Assembly (NCBI RefSeq): GCF_024519155.1
Contig: NZ_JANIFJ010000009.1
Span: 62,001 to 126,000 of the forward strand
From: Mangrovibrevibacter kandeliae
Lineage (GTDB): Bacteria > Pseudomonadota > Alphaproteobacteria > Rhizobiales > Rhizobiaceae
Reading direction: 5' to 3'
Length of the DNA: 64,000 nt
In this document: positions 21,363 through 30,493 of the stretch, in pieces
Layout of the letters: every line of letters starts with the position of its first letter
How positions within the stretch are numbered: position 1 is the stretch's first letter
The notes under the pieces: model-generated
The model's database searches: none
Seen by the model: the letters and a program-made list of their open reading frames with translations, nothing else
What the model was told of the DNA's origin: nothing
Program-made: the position numbers and the translations under genes

Positions 21363-21995
21363 ATGACGGAGGCGGCGATGATCACCATCTGGGGCATGCA
21401 GGACTCGGGCAACTGCTACAAGCCGCGCCTCCTGATGGCGCTGACCGGTCGCCCGTTTCGGCACCGCGGGATCTCGACGCTCGACGGCTCGACCCGCACC
21501 GAGGCGTGGCTCGCCAAGAACCCGGCCGGCCAGGCGCCGCTGCTCGAGCTGGAGGATGGCCGGCTGCTGCCGGAATCGAACGCCATCCTCTGCTTCCTCG
21601 GCGAGGGCACGGCCTTCGTGCCCGGCGATCCGTTCGAGCGGGCGACGATGCTGCGCTGGATGTTCTTCGAGCAGAACGCGCACGAGGTGACCGTGGCCGT
21701 GCGCCGCTCCCTCCACGTCTACCCGCACCGCCGGGCGGCGGCGAGCGAGGAGCGGCTGCGCCTGACACTGGAAGGCGGCCGCGCCGCACTCGCGGTGATG
21801 GAGCGCCATCTGGCCGCGCAGGCCTTCTTCGGCGGCGAGCGGCCGAGCCTCGCCGACATCGCGCTCTATCCTTACACCAGCAGCGCGCATGAGGGCGGCT
21901 TCGACCTCGGCCCGCTGCCGGCGGTGCGCAGCTGGCTCGCACGGATCGAGGCGCTGCCCGGCTACCAGCCGAAGAGCTGGCGGCCGCAGGACTAG
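21363..21995 (+). CDS. Glutathione S-transferase family protein
   Basis: The 210-residue product has a thioredoxin-fold N-terminus (MITIWGMQDSGNCYKPRLLM), the cis-Pro region NPAGQAPLLELEDGRLLPES with the GSH-binding Glu-Ser pair, and a helical C-terminal domain with GGERPSLADIALYPYT. The ATG at 21363 follows GGGGGA; an alternative ATG at 21378 follows GGAGG and would remove five residues. The gene is divergent from the DUF4126 operon and convergent with the LysR gene three bases away. Substrate unknown. Confidence 0.87.
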   Translation: MTEAAMITIWGMQDSGNCYKPRLLMALTGRPFRHRGISTLDGSTRTEAWLAKNPAGQAPLLELEDGRLLPESNAILCFLGEGTAFVPGDPFERATMLRWMFFEQNAHEVTVAVRRSLHVYPHRRAAASEERLRLTLEGGRAALAVMERHLAAQAFFGGERPSLADIALYPYTSSAHEGGFDLGPLPAVRSWLARIEALPGYQPKSWRPQD

Positions 21996-21998
21996 GCC

Positions 21999-22901
21999 TC
22001 AGTCCACGCGGCCATGGCGGGCGAGATAGTCGATGACCGCACGGACACGGATAGGCAGGATGCCACCGCGCCCGACATAGACCGCCGAGAAAGCCTCGGG
22101 CTCGCTGGTCCGCAGATCGGGGAACAGGGGAACGAGGCGGCCGGCCTCCATGTCCGCGCGCACGGTGAACGCCGCCAGACGCGCGACACCGATCCCGGCC
22201 AGCGCCAAATGCCGCAAGCCTTCGCCGTCGCTGATCCGCAGCCGGCCACCGGCCGCGATCGTGTCGCCTTTCGAGGACGTGCTCCAGCCTTCCACCCGCC
22301 GCCGATAGGCGAAGCCGAGCCGTTCGTGCCCGGCAAGCTCGGCGAGACTGCCGGGCATTCCGGCCCGCGCCAGGTAACCGGGTGAGGCGACGAGGCAGAG
22401 CGGCGAGCTGCCGAGAGCACGGGAGAAGAGGCTGGAATCGTCGAGACCGCCCGCCCGGATGGCGATGTCGGTCCGGTCCGCGACGAGATCCACCACCCGG
22501 TCCGTCTGGTCGATCTCGATCTGGATGCGCGGGTAGGCCGCCAGGAGACCCGCGAGGAGCGGCGCCATCACGTGCGTCATGTAGGAGGCGCTCGTGCTGA
22601 TGCGCACCCGGCCCGACGGCGTCCCACCTCCGGACGCGATCTCCTCGGCCTCCTGCAGGTCCTGCAGGATCCGCACCGTGCGCTCGTGCAGCGCCGCACC
22701 CTCCGCGGTGATCGTCGTCCGTCGCGTCGAGCGCATCACGAGGCGGGAATCGAGCCGCTGCTCGAGGCGGGCGACGAGCTTGCTGACGGCGGACGGGGTG
22801 AGGCCGAGCGTGCGCGCCGCCGGCGAAAACCCGCCCTCCGCCACCACGCGCGCGAAGACCTCGAGCTCGCGCAGCCGGTCGGAGCGGCTCACTTGTGCCA
22901 T
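21999..22901 (-). CDS. LysR-type regulator (group with AKR/quinone-type targets)
   Basis: The 300-residue LysR regulator has the helix-turn-helix RELEVFARVVAEGGFSPAAR, then TLGLTPSAVSKLVARLEQRL (about residues 11-50), and a C-terminal effector domain (VRISTSASYMTHVMAPLLAG). It resembles the DsdC/PA0477-type clade of LysR proteins. It lies divergent from an aldo-keto reductase gene with 96 bases between the starts, so it probably regulates that gene and itself. No specific inverted T-N11-A box stands out convincingly. Confidence 0.88.
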   Translation of the reverse strand: MAQVSRSDRLRELEVFARVVAEGGFSPAARTLGLTPSAVSKLVARLEQRLDSRLVMRSTRRTTITAEGAALHERTVRILQDLQEAEEIASGGGTPSGRVRISTSASYMTHVMAPLLAGLLAAYPRIQIEIDQTDRVVDLVADRTDIAIRAGGLDDSSLFSRALGSSPLCLVASPGYLARAGMPGSLAELAGHERLGFAYRRRVEGWSTSSKGDTIAAGGRLRISDGEGLRHLALAGIGVARLAAFTVRADMEAGRLVPLFPDLRTSEPEAFSAVYVGRGGILPIRVRAVIDYLARHGRVD

Positions 22902-22997
22902 GCCGTCACAGATCCTATTCCGGCTCGCAGTCTACGGCACAGGCGCGATCGCCTCTACCCTGCAATGACGATCCCTGCCTCTTCCATAGGTCCCATC

Positions 22998-24032
22998 ATG
23001 CAGTACCGCCTTCTCGGCGCCTCCGGCCTTCGCGTTCCCGCTCTCAGCTTCGGCGCCGGCACCTTCGGCGGCACCGGTCCGCTCTTCTCCGCCTGGGGCC
23101 GCACGGAGGCGGACGAGGCGCGGCGGCTGGTCGACGTCTGCCTCGACGCGGGGGTCAACCTCTTCGACACCGCCGACGTCTATTCCGACGGCCGTTCGGA
23201 GGAGGTTCTCGGCGCGGCGATCCAGGGCCGGCGCGACGACGTGCTCCTGTGCTCGAAGACTTCGCTGCCCACCGGGGCCGGGCCGAACGAGGCCGGCGCT
23301 TCGCGGCATCGCCTGATCCGCGCGGTCGAGGCGCAGCTGCGCCGGCTCGGCACCGATCACCTCGACATCCTGATCCTGCATGCCCACGACGCCGCAACGC
23401 CCGCCGAAGAGGTCATGCAGACGCTCGACACGCTCGTGCGCTCGGGAAAGGTCCGCTACACCGGCGTCTCCAATTTCGCCGGCTGGCAGATCATGCGCCA
23501 GCTCGCGGTGGCCGACCGCCGCGGCTATGCGCGTCACGTGGTGGATCAGGTCTACTACTCCCTCGTCGGCCGCGACTACGAATGGGAGCTGATGCCGCTC
23601 GGCGCGGCCGAAGGCCTCGGCGCGATGGTCTGGAGCCCGCTCGGATGGGGCCGCCTCACCGGCAAGATCCGACGCGACCGGCCGCTTCCCGAAGGCAGCC
23701 GGCTGCATGCGACCGAAGGCTTCGCGCCGCCGGTCGAGCGGGAGCATCTCTTCGACGTCGTCGACGTTCTGGTGGCGATCGCCGACGAGACCGGTCACAG
23801 CGTGCCGCAGCTCGCGCTCGCCTGGCTCCTCGCGCGCCCGACCGTCTCGACGGTGGTGATGGGGGCTCGAAACGAGACGCAGCTGCGCGACAATCTCGGC
23901 GCGCTCGATGTGCGCCTGACGCCCGAGCAGATGACCCGCCTCGATCGGGTCAGTGCCAAGCCGGCGCCGTATCCGCATTTTCCTTATCGCCAGCAGGAGG
24001 GCTTCGCGCGCCTCTCGCCGCCCCTCGTCTAG
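22998..24032 (+). CDS. Aldo-keto reductase
   Basis: The 344-residue (beta/alpha)8-barrel NADPH-dependent oxidoreductase has the family opening MQYRLLGASGLRVPALSFGA and the catalytic tetrad context: Asp/Tyr in NLFDTADVYSDGRSEE, Lys in LLCSKTS and His in ILILHAHD. The C-terminal cofactor region STVVMGARNETQLRDNLGAL is present. An upstream ATG at 22965 would add 11 residues not seen in the family. It overlaps the convergent mscS gene by four bases. Substrate unknown; the divergent LysR gene is its probable regulator. Confidence 0.92.
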   Translation: MQYRLLGASGLRVPALSFGAGTFGGTGPLFSAWGRTEADEARRLVDVCLDAGVNLFDTADVYSDGRSEEVLGAAIQGRRDDVLLCSKTSLPTGAGPNEAGASRHRLIRAVEAQLRRLGTDHLDILILHAHDAATPAEEVMQTLDTLVRSGKVRYTGVSNFAGWQIMRQLAVADRRGYARHVVDQVYYSLVGRDYEWELMPLGAAEGLGAMVWSPLGWGRLTGKIRRDRPLPEGSRLHATEGFAPPVEREHLFDVVDVLVAIADETGHSVPQLALAWLLARPTVSTVVMGARNETQLRDNLGALDVRLTPEQMTRLDRVSAKPAPYPHFPYRQQEGFARLSPPLV

Positions 24033-25084
24033 CCGTCAGTGCTCGTCTCGCCTCTCGGCTCCCGTGCGTCCATGCCGCGGCGCGCCGGGCGCGGCGGCTC
24101 CCGGTCGGCCGGCCGCGGCCAGCCCTCGCGCTGGCGGCCGCGCACGCCGTCCGTCTCCTCGGTCTGGTCGTGGAACAGCAGCACCTGCGTGTCGAAGGGC
24201 ATGTCGATGCCGGCCGCATCGAGCGCGTGCTTGATCGCCTCCAGCACCCGCGCCTGGGTGTGCACCACGTCGGTGCGCACCGAATGCGTCCACCAGCGCA
24301 CCCGCAGGTTCACGGTCGACGTGGCGAGATCCCAGACCAGCACCTCCGGCTTCGGCTCGGCTTCGACGCCCTGCAGGTTTTCGATCGCCGTGAGGATGAC
24401 CTGCCGCGCCGTCTCGATGTCGTCGCCATAGCCGATCCCGACATCGTACTGCGACCGCCGCTTCTCGTGCGCCGTGTTGACGGTGACCGCGTTCGAATAG
24501 ACGTCGGCATTGGGGATGATCACCTGCCGCCCGTCATAGGTGGTGATGATCGTCGCCCGCGTCTCGATCCATTCGACCTTGCCCTCGAACCCTTTGACCA
24601 CGATCTGGTCGCCGACCTTGAAGGGCTGGCGGATCAGGAGCAGCAGCCCGGCGAGCCAGTTCTGCAGGATGTCCTTGAAGGCGAAGCCGATCGCCACCGA
24701 CCCGACGCCGAGCCCGGCGAGCAGGTCGCCCGGATTGAGCGAGGGTATGACGATCGTCAGCGCCAGCAGGGTTCCAAACAGGATCACGATCCAGGTCAGG
24801 AAGGAGCCGAGCACGTCGCCGAGATTGTCGCGCTCGCGCCGCTTGGCCCAGCGCTCGAAACCGCGTCCGAGCAGCCAGCCGATCAGGCAGAAGATGACGA
24901 GCACCACGAGGGCGACCACGATGTTCGGCAGAAGCTTCTGGAAGCCGACGATCCAGCTCTCGAGCTTGCCCAGCGCGAAGGCCGGGTCGATCTTCACCGC
25001 TTCGCTGACCGTGTCGGGGGCACCCGGCGGCGGAGTGACGGCATCCGGTGCGGACGTCGCGGTCTGTGCAAGGGCGGTGGCCAT
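24029..25084 (-). CDS. mscS: MscS-type small-conductance mechanosensitive channel
   Basis: The 351-residue inner-membrane channel has three membrane helices between about residues 48 and 160, the pore-lining TM3 GVGSVAIGFAFKDILQNWLA, and the cytoplasmic MscS beta and alpha/beta domains (VGDQIVVKGFEGKVEWIETR, VIIPNADVYSNAVTV). The C-terminus ends in an Arg/Pro-rich tail of about 35 residues. It releases solutes on hypo-osmotic shock. The upstream sodC gene is separated by a terminator, so mscS likely has its own promoter. Confidence 0.93.
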   Translation of the reverse strand: MATALAQTATSAPDAVTPPPGAPDTVSEAVKIDPAFALGKLESWIVGFQKLLPNIVVALVVLVIFCLIGWLLGRGFERWAKRRERDNLGDVLGSFLTWIVILFGTLLALTIVIPSLNPGDLLAGLGVGSVAIGFAFKDILQNWLAGLLLLIRQPFKVGDQIVVKGFEGKVEWIETRATIITTYDGRQVIIPNADVYSNAVTVNTAHEKRRSQYDVGIGYGDDIETARQVILTAIENLQGVEAEPKPEVLVWDLATSTVNLRVRWWTHSVRTDVVHTQARVLEAIKHALDAAGIDMPFDTQVLLFHDQTEETDGVRGRQREGWPRPADREPPRPARRGMDAREPRGETSTDG

Positions 25085-25106
25085 TCAATGCTTCTCTCGG
25101 AGAACG

Positions 25107-25135
25107 CAAAACGGCCGCCGGAACGCGGCGGCCGT
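25107..25135 (-). terminator. Rho-independent terminator downstream of sodC
   Basis: A perfect 10-bp stem (25111-25120 with 25126-25135, loop GAACG) is followed on the minus strand by TTTT (25111-25108). It lies 30 bases after the sodC stop and just before the mscS start, and so separates the two genes. Confidence 0.85.
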
Positions 25136-25165
25136 CGATCTGCTGCTGCAACAACGTCGGGTGAC

Positions 25166-25684
25166 TTAGGGCGCGGCGTAGACCACGCCACAGGCGATGC
25201 GGTCGCCGGACGCGCCGGAGGGCTGCGAGCCGTAGTCGTCAGCTCCGGCATGGATGACCAGCGCCGTACCGTCGGCGTCGTCGAGGGGCGCCTCGCCGCC
25301 GGTGAGGGCGATCTGCATGTTCACGTGATCGAACTTCGCCCGGCCGTCGACAGCCGCGAAGTTCGGCATGTCGCCAGCGTGAATGCCGTCCGCCGACATG
25401 TAGCCGTGTGCGTGTTCGGTGGGGTTGTAGTGACCGCCTGCCGACTCGAAGTTGCCGTCGCAGCGACCCGTCTGGTGGAAGTGGATGGCGTGTTCGCCGT
25501 CTGGCAGCCCGGACAGGTCGTTGCGCACGAGGACGCCGTGCGGGGTCTGCGTCAGCGTCGCCGTACCGGCGCTTGAGCCGTCCTGCATCTTCATGTCGAC
25601 GGTGACGCCTTCGCTTGCCGGGTTCTGCGCGAGAGCGGGGCTCGCGAGCAGGAGAGCGAGGGCAGAGAGAGCGAATTGGTTCAT
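25166..25684 (-). CDS. sodC: Periplasmic Cu/Zn superoxide dismutase
   Basis: The 172-residue precursor has a signal peptide (MNQFALSALALLLASPALAQ, cleavage near residue 19). The metal ligands are in HAIHFHQTGRC, GGHYNPTEHAHG, HAGDMPN and LVIHAGADDY, covering the copper and zinc histidines plus the zinc-site aspartate. The structural disulfide cysteines are in GRCDG and IACGV. It converts superoxide to peroxide in the periplasm, guarding against external oxidant. It is monocistronic with its own terminator. Confidence 0.95.
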   Translation of the reverse strand: MNQFALSALALLLASPALAQNPASEGVTVDMKMQDGSSAGTATLTQTPHGVLVRNDLSGLPDGEHAIHFHQTGRCDGNFESAGGHYNPTEHAHGYMSADGIHAGDMPNFAAVDGRAKFDHVNMQIALTGGEAPLDDADGTALVIHAGADDYGSQPSGASGDRIACGVVYAAP

Positions 25685-25809
25685 GAAGGCCTCCAGTTCG
25701 GCTGGGACTGCCGCCTCGCCCGGTGAGGCGGGTTCTCTCGCGCCAACGTCACCTCACCGGATGCCGTTGCGTCACGAGGCCGTGACGCCGGTCCACCTTG
25801 TGCCGGCCG

Positions 25810-26487
25810 TCACGTCTGCTGCGGCCCGTCCGATCCAGCAGGCGCAGGACCGAACAAGAGGTCGAGATAGCCTTCGAACACGGCTGCGACGTCCAACGGA
25901 GAGGCTCGACCGAAGAGGTTGTTCCAGAGCGCTGACAGGATTGCCGGAGCGACGAAGATGATCGGCAGCCGCGACAGCGCGTCCGACCGCACCTCGCCGC
26001 GCCGCTCGGCGCGACGCGCGTAGATACGCACCAGGCGCAGGACAGGCACGATGACGGTCTCGTGGTAGGTATCGGCCACCGCGGGAAACTGCGGCCCCTC
26101 ACGCGCCATCAGATAGAGGATGCCGAAGCGGCCGCTCGCCTGCAGCTCGCGCAGGATCGGCGGCACCGTGCGCAGGAGGAAAGCCCGGGTCGGCTCGTCC
26201 GGCCGCGGCCGGCCGATCCGGCGGCGCCCCCCGGTTTCGGTCAGGACGCCACGCAGCACGTCGGCGAACAGGGACTCCTTGTCCTTGAAGTGCAGGTAGG
26301 TGGTCCCCTTCGCGAGCCCGGCCGCGGCAGCGACGTCGCTCATCCGTGTCGCCTTGAAGCCACGCTCCAGGAACAGCGCCAGAGCCGCCTGCACCAGCGC
26401 CTGCCGCGTCGCTGCCGTGCGATCCGGCCGCGCCGCCGTGCCCCCGTCAGCCGCAGGAGCGGCCGGTTCTCTCGCATCCTCTGCCAT
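25810..26487 (-). CDS. TetR/AcrR family transcriptional regulator
   Basis: The 225-residue regulator has an N-terminal TetR domain after a 25-residue Ala-rich lead (TRQALVQAALALFLERG, ATRMSDVAAAAGLAKGTTYL, HFKDKESLFADVL) and a C-terminal ligand domain (TetR_C of the AcrR/YhgD type). A GTG at 26502 is possible but the ATG at 26487 follows a purine-rich stretch. The gene is divergent from a flavin monooxygenase; a large perfect palindrome in that gene's promoter is its probable operator. Confidence 0.88.
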   Translation of the reverse strand: MAEDAREPAAPAADGGTAARPDRTAATRQALVQAALALFLERGFKATRMSDVAAAAGLAKGTTYLHFKDKESLFADVLRGVLTETGGRRRIGRPRPDEPTRAFLLRTVPPILRELQASGRFGILYLMAREGPQFPAVADTYHETVIVPVLRLVRIYARRAERRGEVRSDALSRLPIIFVAPAILSALWNNLFGRASPLDVAAVFEGYLDLLFGPAPAGSDGPQQT

Positions 26488-26506
26488 CGCCTGTCCTACC
26501 ACGACA

Positions 26507-26570
26507 TGACCGGCGGGTCAGGAGCTTCTTGACAAGAATGACCCGCGGGTCATTCTACCGCCACAGGAGG
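26507..26570 (+). promoter_or_regulatory. Monooxygenase promoter with TetR operators
   Basis: A consensus -35 TTGACA (26529-26534) and a -10-like CATTCT (26551-26556) are 16 bases apart. A 22-base perfect palindrome (26535-26556, core TGACCCGCGGGTCA) fills the spacer and the -10. A second related site, TGACCGGCGGGTCA, lies at 26507-26520 nearer the tetR start. AGGAGG at 26565-26570 is the ribosome site for the ATG at 26576. A repressor on the palindrome would directly block RNA polymerase. Confidence 0.85.
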
Positions 26571-26575
26571 CGAAC

Positions 26576-28246
26576 ATGACCCGTTTCGATGGTTTCGATT
26601 GCGACGTGCTGGTGGTGGGCGCCGGGCCGACCGGCTTGATGGCCGCCGATCTTCTGAAGCGGTGGGGCGTCGACGTGCGGATCGTCGACGATCGGCTGGA
26701 GCCTTCGCGCGAGTCGCGGGCCTTCGCGGTCGCGGCGCGCTCGATGGAGCTGTTCCTGTCGATCGACCTGGCCGACGCGATCTTGCAGCGGGCGGTGCTC
26801 AATTCCCGTGCCAGGATGCATGTTCGCGGTCGGCTGGTCGGCGGCCTCGACTTCGACACCGTCGAGGCTCCGGACACGCCCTTTCCGTTCATCACGCTGC
26901 ATCCGCAGTCCGACACCGAGCGCGTGCTGATCGAGGACCTTTCCCGCCTGGGCCTCGCGGTCGAGCGCGGCCGGACGGTGCGCAGCGTGGTCCAGGACGC
27001 GACCGCCGTCACCGCACAGTTCGAAGCGTCCGCGGCCGGCGGCGCGATCCGCAGCCGCTACCTCCTGGGAGCGGACGGCGCACACAGCGTGGTGCGCAAG
27101 GCGCTGGGCCTTGCCTTTGCAGGCGCCCAGTACCCGCAGACCTTCCTGCTCGCCGACTGCCGCGTCGACTGGCCGCTCGACCACGCCGGCTTCCGCGGGT
27201 TCCTGAACGGCGAGCGGGTCGGCCTGTTCCTGCCGCTCGACGGCACCGCATGCTCGCGCGTCATGGTCACCGAACCGCGGCCGGCCGATGCGAGCGACCT
27301 GCCACACGCGACCGCGCTCGAACTGGGCGAGCTCGAGCGGGCCTTCGCTGCCGTCAGCGAGCTGCCGGTCAAGCTGTCCGACCCGCGCTGGGTGACCCGC
27401 TTCCACACCTCGCACCGCGGCGTCGATCGCTACCAGGTCGGCCGCGTCTTCCTCGCCGGCGACGCCGCACACATCCACTCGCCGGCCGGCGGCCAGGGCA
27501 TGAACACCGGGCTGCAGGACGCGGCGAACCTCGCGTGGAAGCTTGCGGCGGTGCTGCGCGGCGCGGCGCCGGATCTGCTCGCCTCCTATGACAGCGAGCG
27601 ACGACCCGTGGGCCGGGACGTGGTGCGCACCACCGACGCGATGTTCGAAGTGGTGGCCGGGCGCACCGGCTGGGAGGCGGCGGCTCGCGACCTGTTCGCC
27701 CGGCCCGCCGCGGCAGCCCTGTCGCATCTGCCGACGGTTCAGACGGCGGCCTTCCGCAAGCTCGCCGAGATCGACATCGCCTACGGGCCGAGCCCGTGCG
27801 TCGAGCCCCCGGCTCCGTCCGCCGGCGCTCACGGACCGCAACCCGGCCAGCGAGCGCCCAATGCCCCGATCACGCGGCATCGGGACGTCTTCGACCTCCT
27901 GTCGGGCGCTCGCTTCACCCTCCTCGCCTTGTCGCGCCGGCCGCTGGAGCGTGACGAGGCAGAAGCGCTCGTGGCCCGGCTTCGGATGCTCGAGGGGCCG
28001 GCCATCGCCGCGCGCGTGGTGGCGCGGCTGACGGCGGGGCGGGTCGGGGGCGTCGAGTTGACCACCGCTGCGGCCGTCTTCGCGGCCTACGGCCTGCCGG
28101 ACGAGGAGGCGCAGGCGCTCCTCCTCGTGCGACCGGACGGCTATCTCGCCTGGCGGAGCGACAGTCTCGACGTCGACGCCTGCCGCCCGCTTCTGCGGCG
28201 CCTCGCCCTCGAAGGGTCTGCCGGCAATCCGGCGGCTGGCGGTTAG
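26576..28246 (+). CDS. FAD-dependent aromatic-type monooxygenase (PheA/TfdB family)
   Basis: The 556-residue flavoprotein hydroxylase has the N-terminal FAD motif VLVVGAGPTGLMAADLLKRW, the LLGADGAHSVVR motif (about residues 162-173), and the second FAD-contact block GRVFLAGDAAHIHSPAGGQG followed by MNTGLQDAANLAWKL (about residues 290-325). A thioredoxin-like C-terminal domain from about residue 420 is typical of phenol hydroxylase-type enzymes. It is NAD(P)H-dependent and likely hydroxylates an aromatic or polyketide-like compound. A divergent TetR gene and palindromic operator indicate substrate-inducible expression. Confidence 0.88.
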   Translation: MTRFDGFDCDVLVVGAGPTGLMAADLLKRWGVDVRIVDDRLEPSRESRAFAVAARSMELFLSIDLADAILQRAVLNSRARMHVRGRLVGGLDFDTVEAPDTPFPFITLHPQSDTERVLIEDLSRLGLAVERGRTVRSVVQDATAVTAQFEASAAGGAIRSRYLLGADGAHSVVRKALGLAFAGAQYPQTFLLADCRVDWPLDHAGFRGFLNGERVGLFLPLDGTACSRVMVTEPRPADASDLPHATALELGELERAFAAVSELPVKLSDPRWVTRFHTSHRGVDRYQVGRVFLAGDAAHIHSPAGGQGMNTGLQDAANLAWKLAAVLRGAAPDLLASYDSERRPVGRDVVRTTDAMFEVVAGRTGWEAAARDLFARPAAAALSHLPTVQTAAFRKLAEIDIAYGPSPCVEPPAPSAGAHGPQPGQRAPNAPITRHRDVFDLLSGARFTLLALSRRPLERDEAEALVARLRMLEGPAIAARVVARLTAGRVGGVELTTAAAVFAAYGLPDEEAQALLLVRPDGYLAWRSDSLDVDACRPLLRRLALEGSAGNPAAGG

Positions 28247-28347
28247 GCGGCCCGCAGCGGCGCCTGCCTCGGGACGTGGCTGCCTGGTCAGGCGGCTTGC
28301 GCCTCTCTCCGCCGGACGCTACCGAGTGTCGACCCCTTGGAGCTGCC

Positions 28348-29274
28348 GTGTCCCGTCTTCTCGCCAACAGCCTCCTGCTCTTCGTCGGCGCCGTCTGGGG
28401 GCTCGGCTTCGTCGCCCAGTCGAGCGCGATGGCGGCGATCGGACCGTGGGCCTTCGTCACCCTCAGGTACCTCCTCGCCGGACTGACGCTGCTGCCGCTG
28501 GCGCTTTGGGAGAGCCGGCGTGCGCCGCGCGCTCTGACGCGACGCGAGCGGATCGGCTTCGTGACGGTGGGGCTGTGCTTGTTCGGCGGCTCGATCCTGC
28601 AGCAATACGGTCTCCTCTCGACGAGCGTGACCAATGCCGGCTTCCTCACCGGCCTCTACGTCGTGCTGACGCCGCTGATCGGTCTTCTCCTCTGGCGCGA
28701 GTGGCCGCACTGGGTGGTCTGGCCAGCGGCCTCGGCCTGCGCGCTCGGCATCCTGCTTGTCGGCGGCGGGACACTCACCCGGCTCGGTTCGGGCGACGGG
28801 CTGGTGGTTCTCTGCGCCGTGTTCTGGTCGCTGCAGATCCTCGCCACCGGCCGGTTCGCCGGCAACAGCGGCCGCCCCTTCACCCTCTCGGCGGTGCAGT
28901 TCTTCGTCGCGGCCGCGCTGGGCGGGCTCGGGTGGAGTGCGACCGAGCCGTTTTCGAGCGCCACGATCCTGCGGGCGACGCCGGAACTCCTATTTGCCGG
29001 CATCATCGCCGCCGGCCTCGCCTTCACGCTGCAGACCGTCGCACAGCGCCACACGACGGCCGCCCAGGCGGCGATCTTCCTGTCCTCCGAGGCGCTCTTT
29101 GCCGCCGTCTTCGGCGCAGTGTTCCTTACGGAGCGAATCGGCGTCCTCGGCTATGCCGGCTGCGCCCTGATCTTCGTCGCGATGCTGGCGGTCGAACTCG
29201 TCCCGATGCGCCGGCGCGGGCGCCGCGAGCCGCCGGCAGGACCTCAACCCGAACTGGCCGGGGAGACCGTATGA
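28348..29274 (+). CDS. EamA/DMT-superfamily transporter
   Basis: The 308-residue inner-membrane protein has about ten hydrophobic segments and two EamA repeats (LLFVGAVWGLGFVAQSSAM near the N-terminus, LVVLCAVFWSLQILATGRFA in the middle). The GTG at 28348 has GGAG at 28339-28342; an ATG at 28276 would add a 24-residue non-hydrophobic lead. It overlaps the downstream thioesterase gene by 4 bases (ATGA). Drug/metabolite exporters of this family carry amino acids or other small molecules; the substrate is unknown. Confidence 0.87.
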   Translation: MSRLLANSLLLFVGAVWGLGFVAQSSAMAAIGPWAFVTLRYLLAGLTLLPLALWESRRAPRALTRRERIGFVTVGLCLFGGSILQQYGLLSTSVTNAGFLTGLYVVLTPLIGLLLWREWPHWVVWPAASACALGILLVGGGTLTRLGSGDGLVVLCAVFWSLQILATGRFAGNSGRPFTLSAVQFFVAAALGGLGWSATEPFSSATILRATPELLFAGIIAAGLAFTLQTVAQRHTTAAQAAIFLSSEALFAAVFGAVFLTERIGVLGYAGCALIFVAMLAVELVPMRRRGRREPPAGPQPELAGETV

Positions 29275-29669
29275 GCGAGGCGACCGGCCCGAAGGGCGAG
29301 CTGACGATGCGCGTGCCCGCCATGCCCAAGGATGCCAACGCTGCCGGCGACGTCTTCGGCGGCTGGGTGATGTCGCAGATGGATCTCGCCGCCGGCATCC
29401 GCGCGGCCGAGCGCGCCCATGGCCGGGTGGCGACGGTCGCGGTCAACTCGCTGGTGTTCCGCAAGCCGGTGAAGGTCGGCGACACGCTCTGCGTCTACAC
29501 CGAGATCGATCGCATCGGCCGCAGTTCGATCACGCTCACCGTGGAGGCCTTCGCCGAGCGGTATCTGACACGCGAGGAGGTCAAGGTGACCGAAGCGGTG
29601 TTCGTGATGGTGGCGCTCGACGGCACCGGCGCACCGACGCCGATTCCGCCGGCTCCGCCCGCCGGCTGA
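29271..29669 (+). CDS. yciA: YciA-like acyl-CoA thioesterase
   Basis: The 132-residue hotdog-fold protein has the YciA catalytic region MPKDANAAGDVFGGWVMSQM with DLAAG (Asp in the DVFGGW segment) and TVAVNSLVFRKPVKVGDTLC. YciA hydrolyses a broad range of acyl-CoA esters in the cytosol. It is coupled to the upstream transporter gene. A Pro-rich C-terminal tail of about 15 residues follows the hotdog domain. Confidence 0.9.
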   Translation: MSEATGPKGELTMRVPAMPKDANAAGDVFGGWVMSQMDLAAGIRAAERAHGRVATVAVNSLVFRKPVKVGDTLCVYTEIDRIGRSSITLTVEAFAERYLTREEVKVTEAVFVMVALDGTGAPTPIPPAPPAG

Positions 29670-29709
29670 AGCGCCGGCGGCCGGGATCTTCGATTTCAGA
29701 GACGTGCGG

Positions 29710-30297
29710 TCAGTTCTGCTCGTCGCTGGCCGGGCTGCCGCTCGACGGCTGCAGGAAGTCCTGGCCGTCATAGCCCTCGTCGTCGCTCGCATCGTCGCCG
29801 CCGATCGCATCCAGCAGCGGGCCGCTGGCATCGACGCAGGCCTTGATGCCGTCGCGGCCGCAGTCGACGACCACCATCCGCCCGGGCCCGAGGATGACAT
29901 GGAAGCTGGCGCCACCGCCCATGTGCGGCCCGCGTCCCATGCCGGCGAACCGGCCGCGCGGCCCGTGCCGGCCGGCGCGGTCGCGCCAGCCGTGGTGACG
30001 GCCGTCGCGCCAGTGACGACCGTCACGATCGCCATCGTCGGCGGATACATCGCCCCGATCGGTGCGGTCGGCTTCGGGGCCGCCATCCTGGTTGCTTTCC
30101 TGCGACCGCGCCATCGGCACGTGACCGCCGGGCGCGGGGCGAGAGGCATCGGGAGACGTCGTGCCGGGGGCTGCGGCACCGGGCGCCGGCATGGTCTGGG
30201 ACGGGGTATCGGCGGACGGTGGCGTCGGCGTCTGCGCGGCGGTGATACCGGTCGCTGCGACGAGCGCGCCGGCGGCAAGGGTCAGGCGGATAAGCAT
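29710..30297 (-). CDS. Exported protein rich in Gly, Arg and His
   Basis: The 195-residue protein has a signal peptide (MLIRLTLAAGALVAATGITA, cleavage near residue 21), a low-complexity Pro/Ala section to about residue 60, a His/Arg/Gly-rich middle (roughly 90-125) and a C-terminal segment FHVILGPGRMVVVDCGRDGI with a cysteine pair. I do not recognise the family; similar proteins in Hyphomicrobiales are annotated only as hypothetical. The His-rich region could bind metal, which is speculation. It is monocistronic and convergent with yciA. Confidence 0.65.
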   Translation of the reverse strand: MLIRLTLAAGALVAATGITAAQTPTPPSADTPSQTMPAPGAAAPGTTSPDASRPAPGGHVPMARSQESNQDGGPEADRTDRGDVSADDGDRDGRHWRDGRHHGWRDRAGRHGPRGRFAGMGRGPHMGGGASFHVILGPGRMVVVDCGRDGIKACVDASGPLLDAIGGDDASDDEGYDGQDFLQPSSGSPASDEQN

Positions 30298-30493
30298 TTG
30301 ATTCTCCTGTTGAGCGCCGAGGCGCCTGAGGTCTGAACGCGCGCTGCCGGCTGCCGTTGCGATGAACTTGCGTTAACCCCGCCACCGGGAAATGTATGTC
30401 TGGCTGATGAAAGGCCTTCCCGTCTTTAGAATATGGCAAGAGCTCTCTGGCTAGATTTGCCCGATACCGAACGATCGTGCCGAGGACCGGCTC

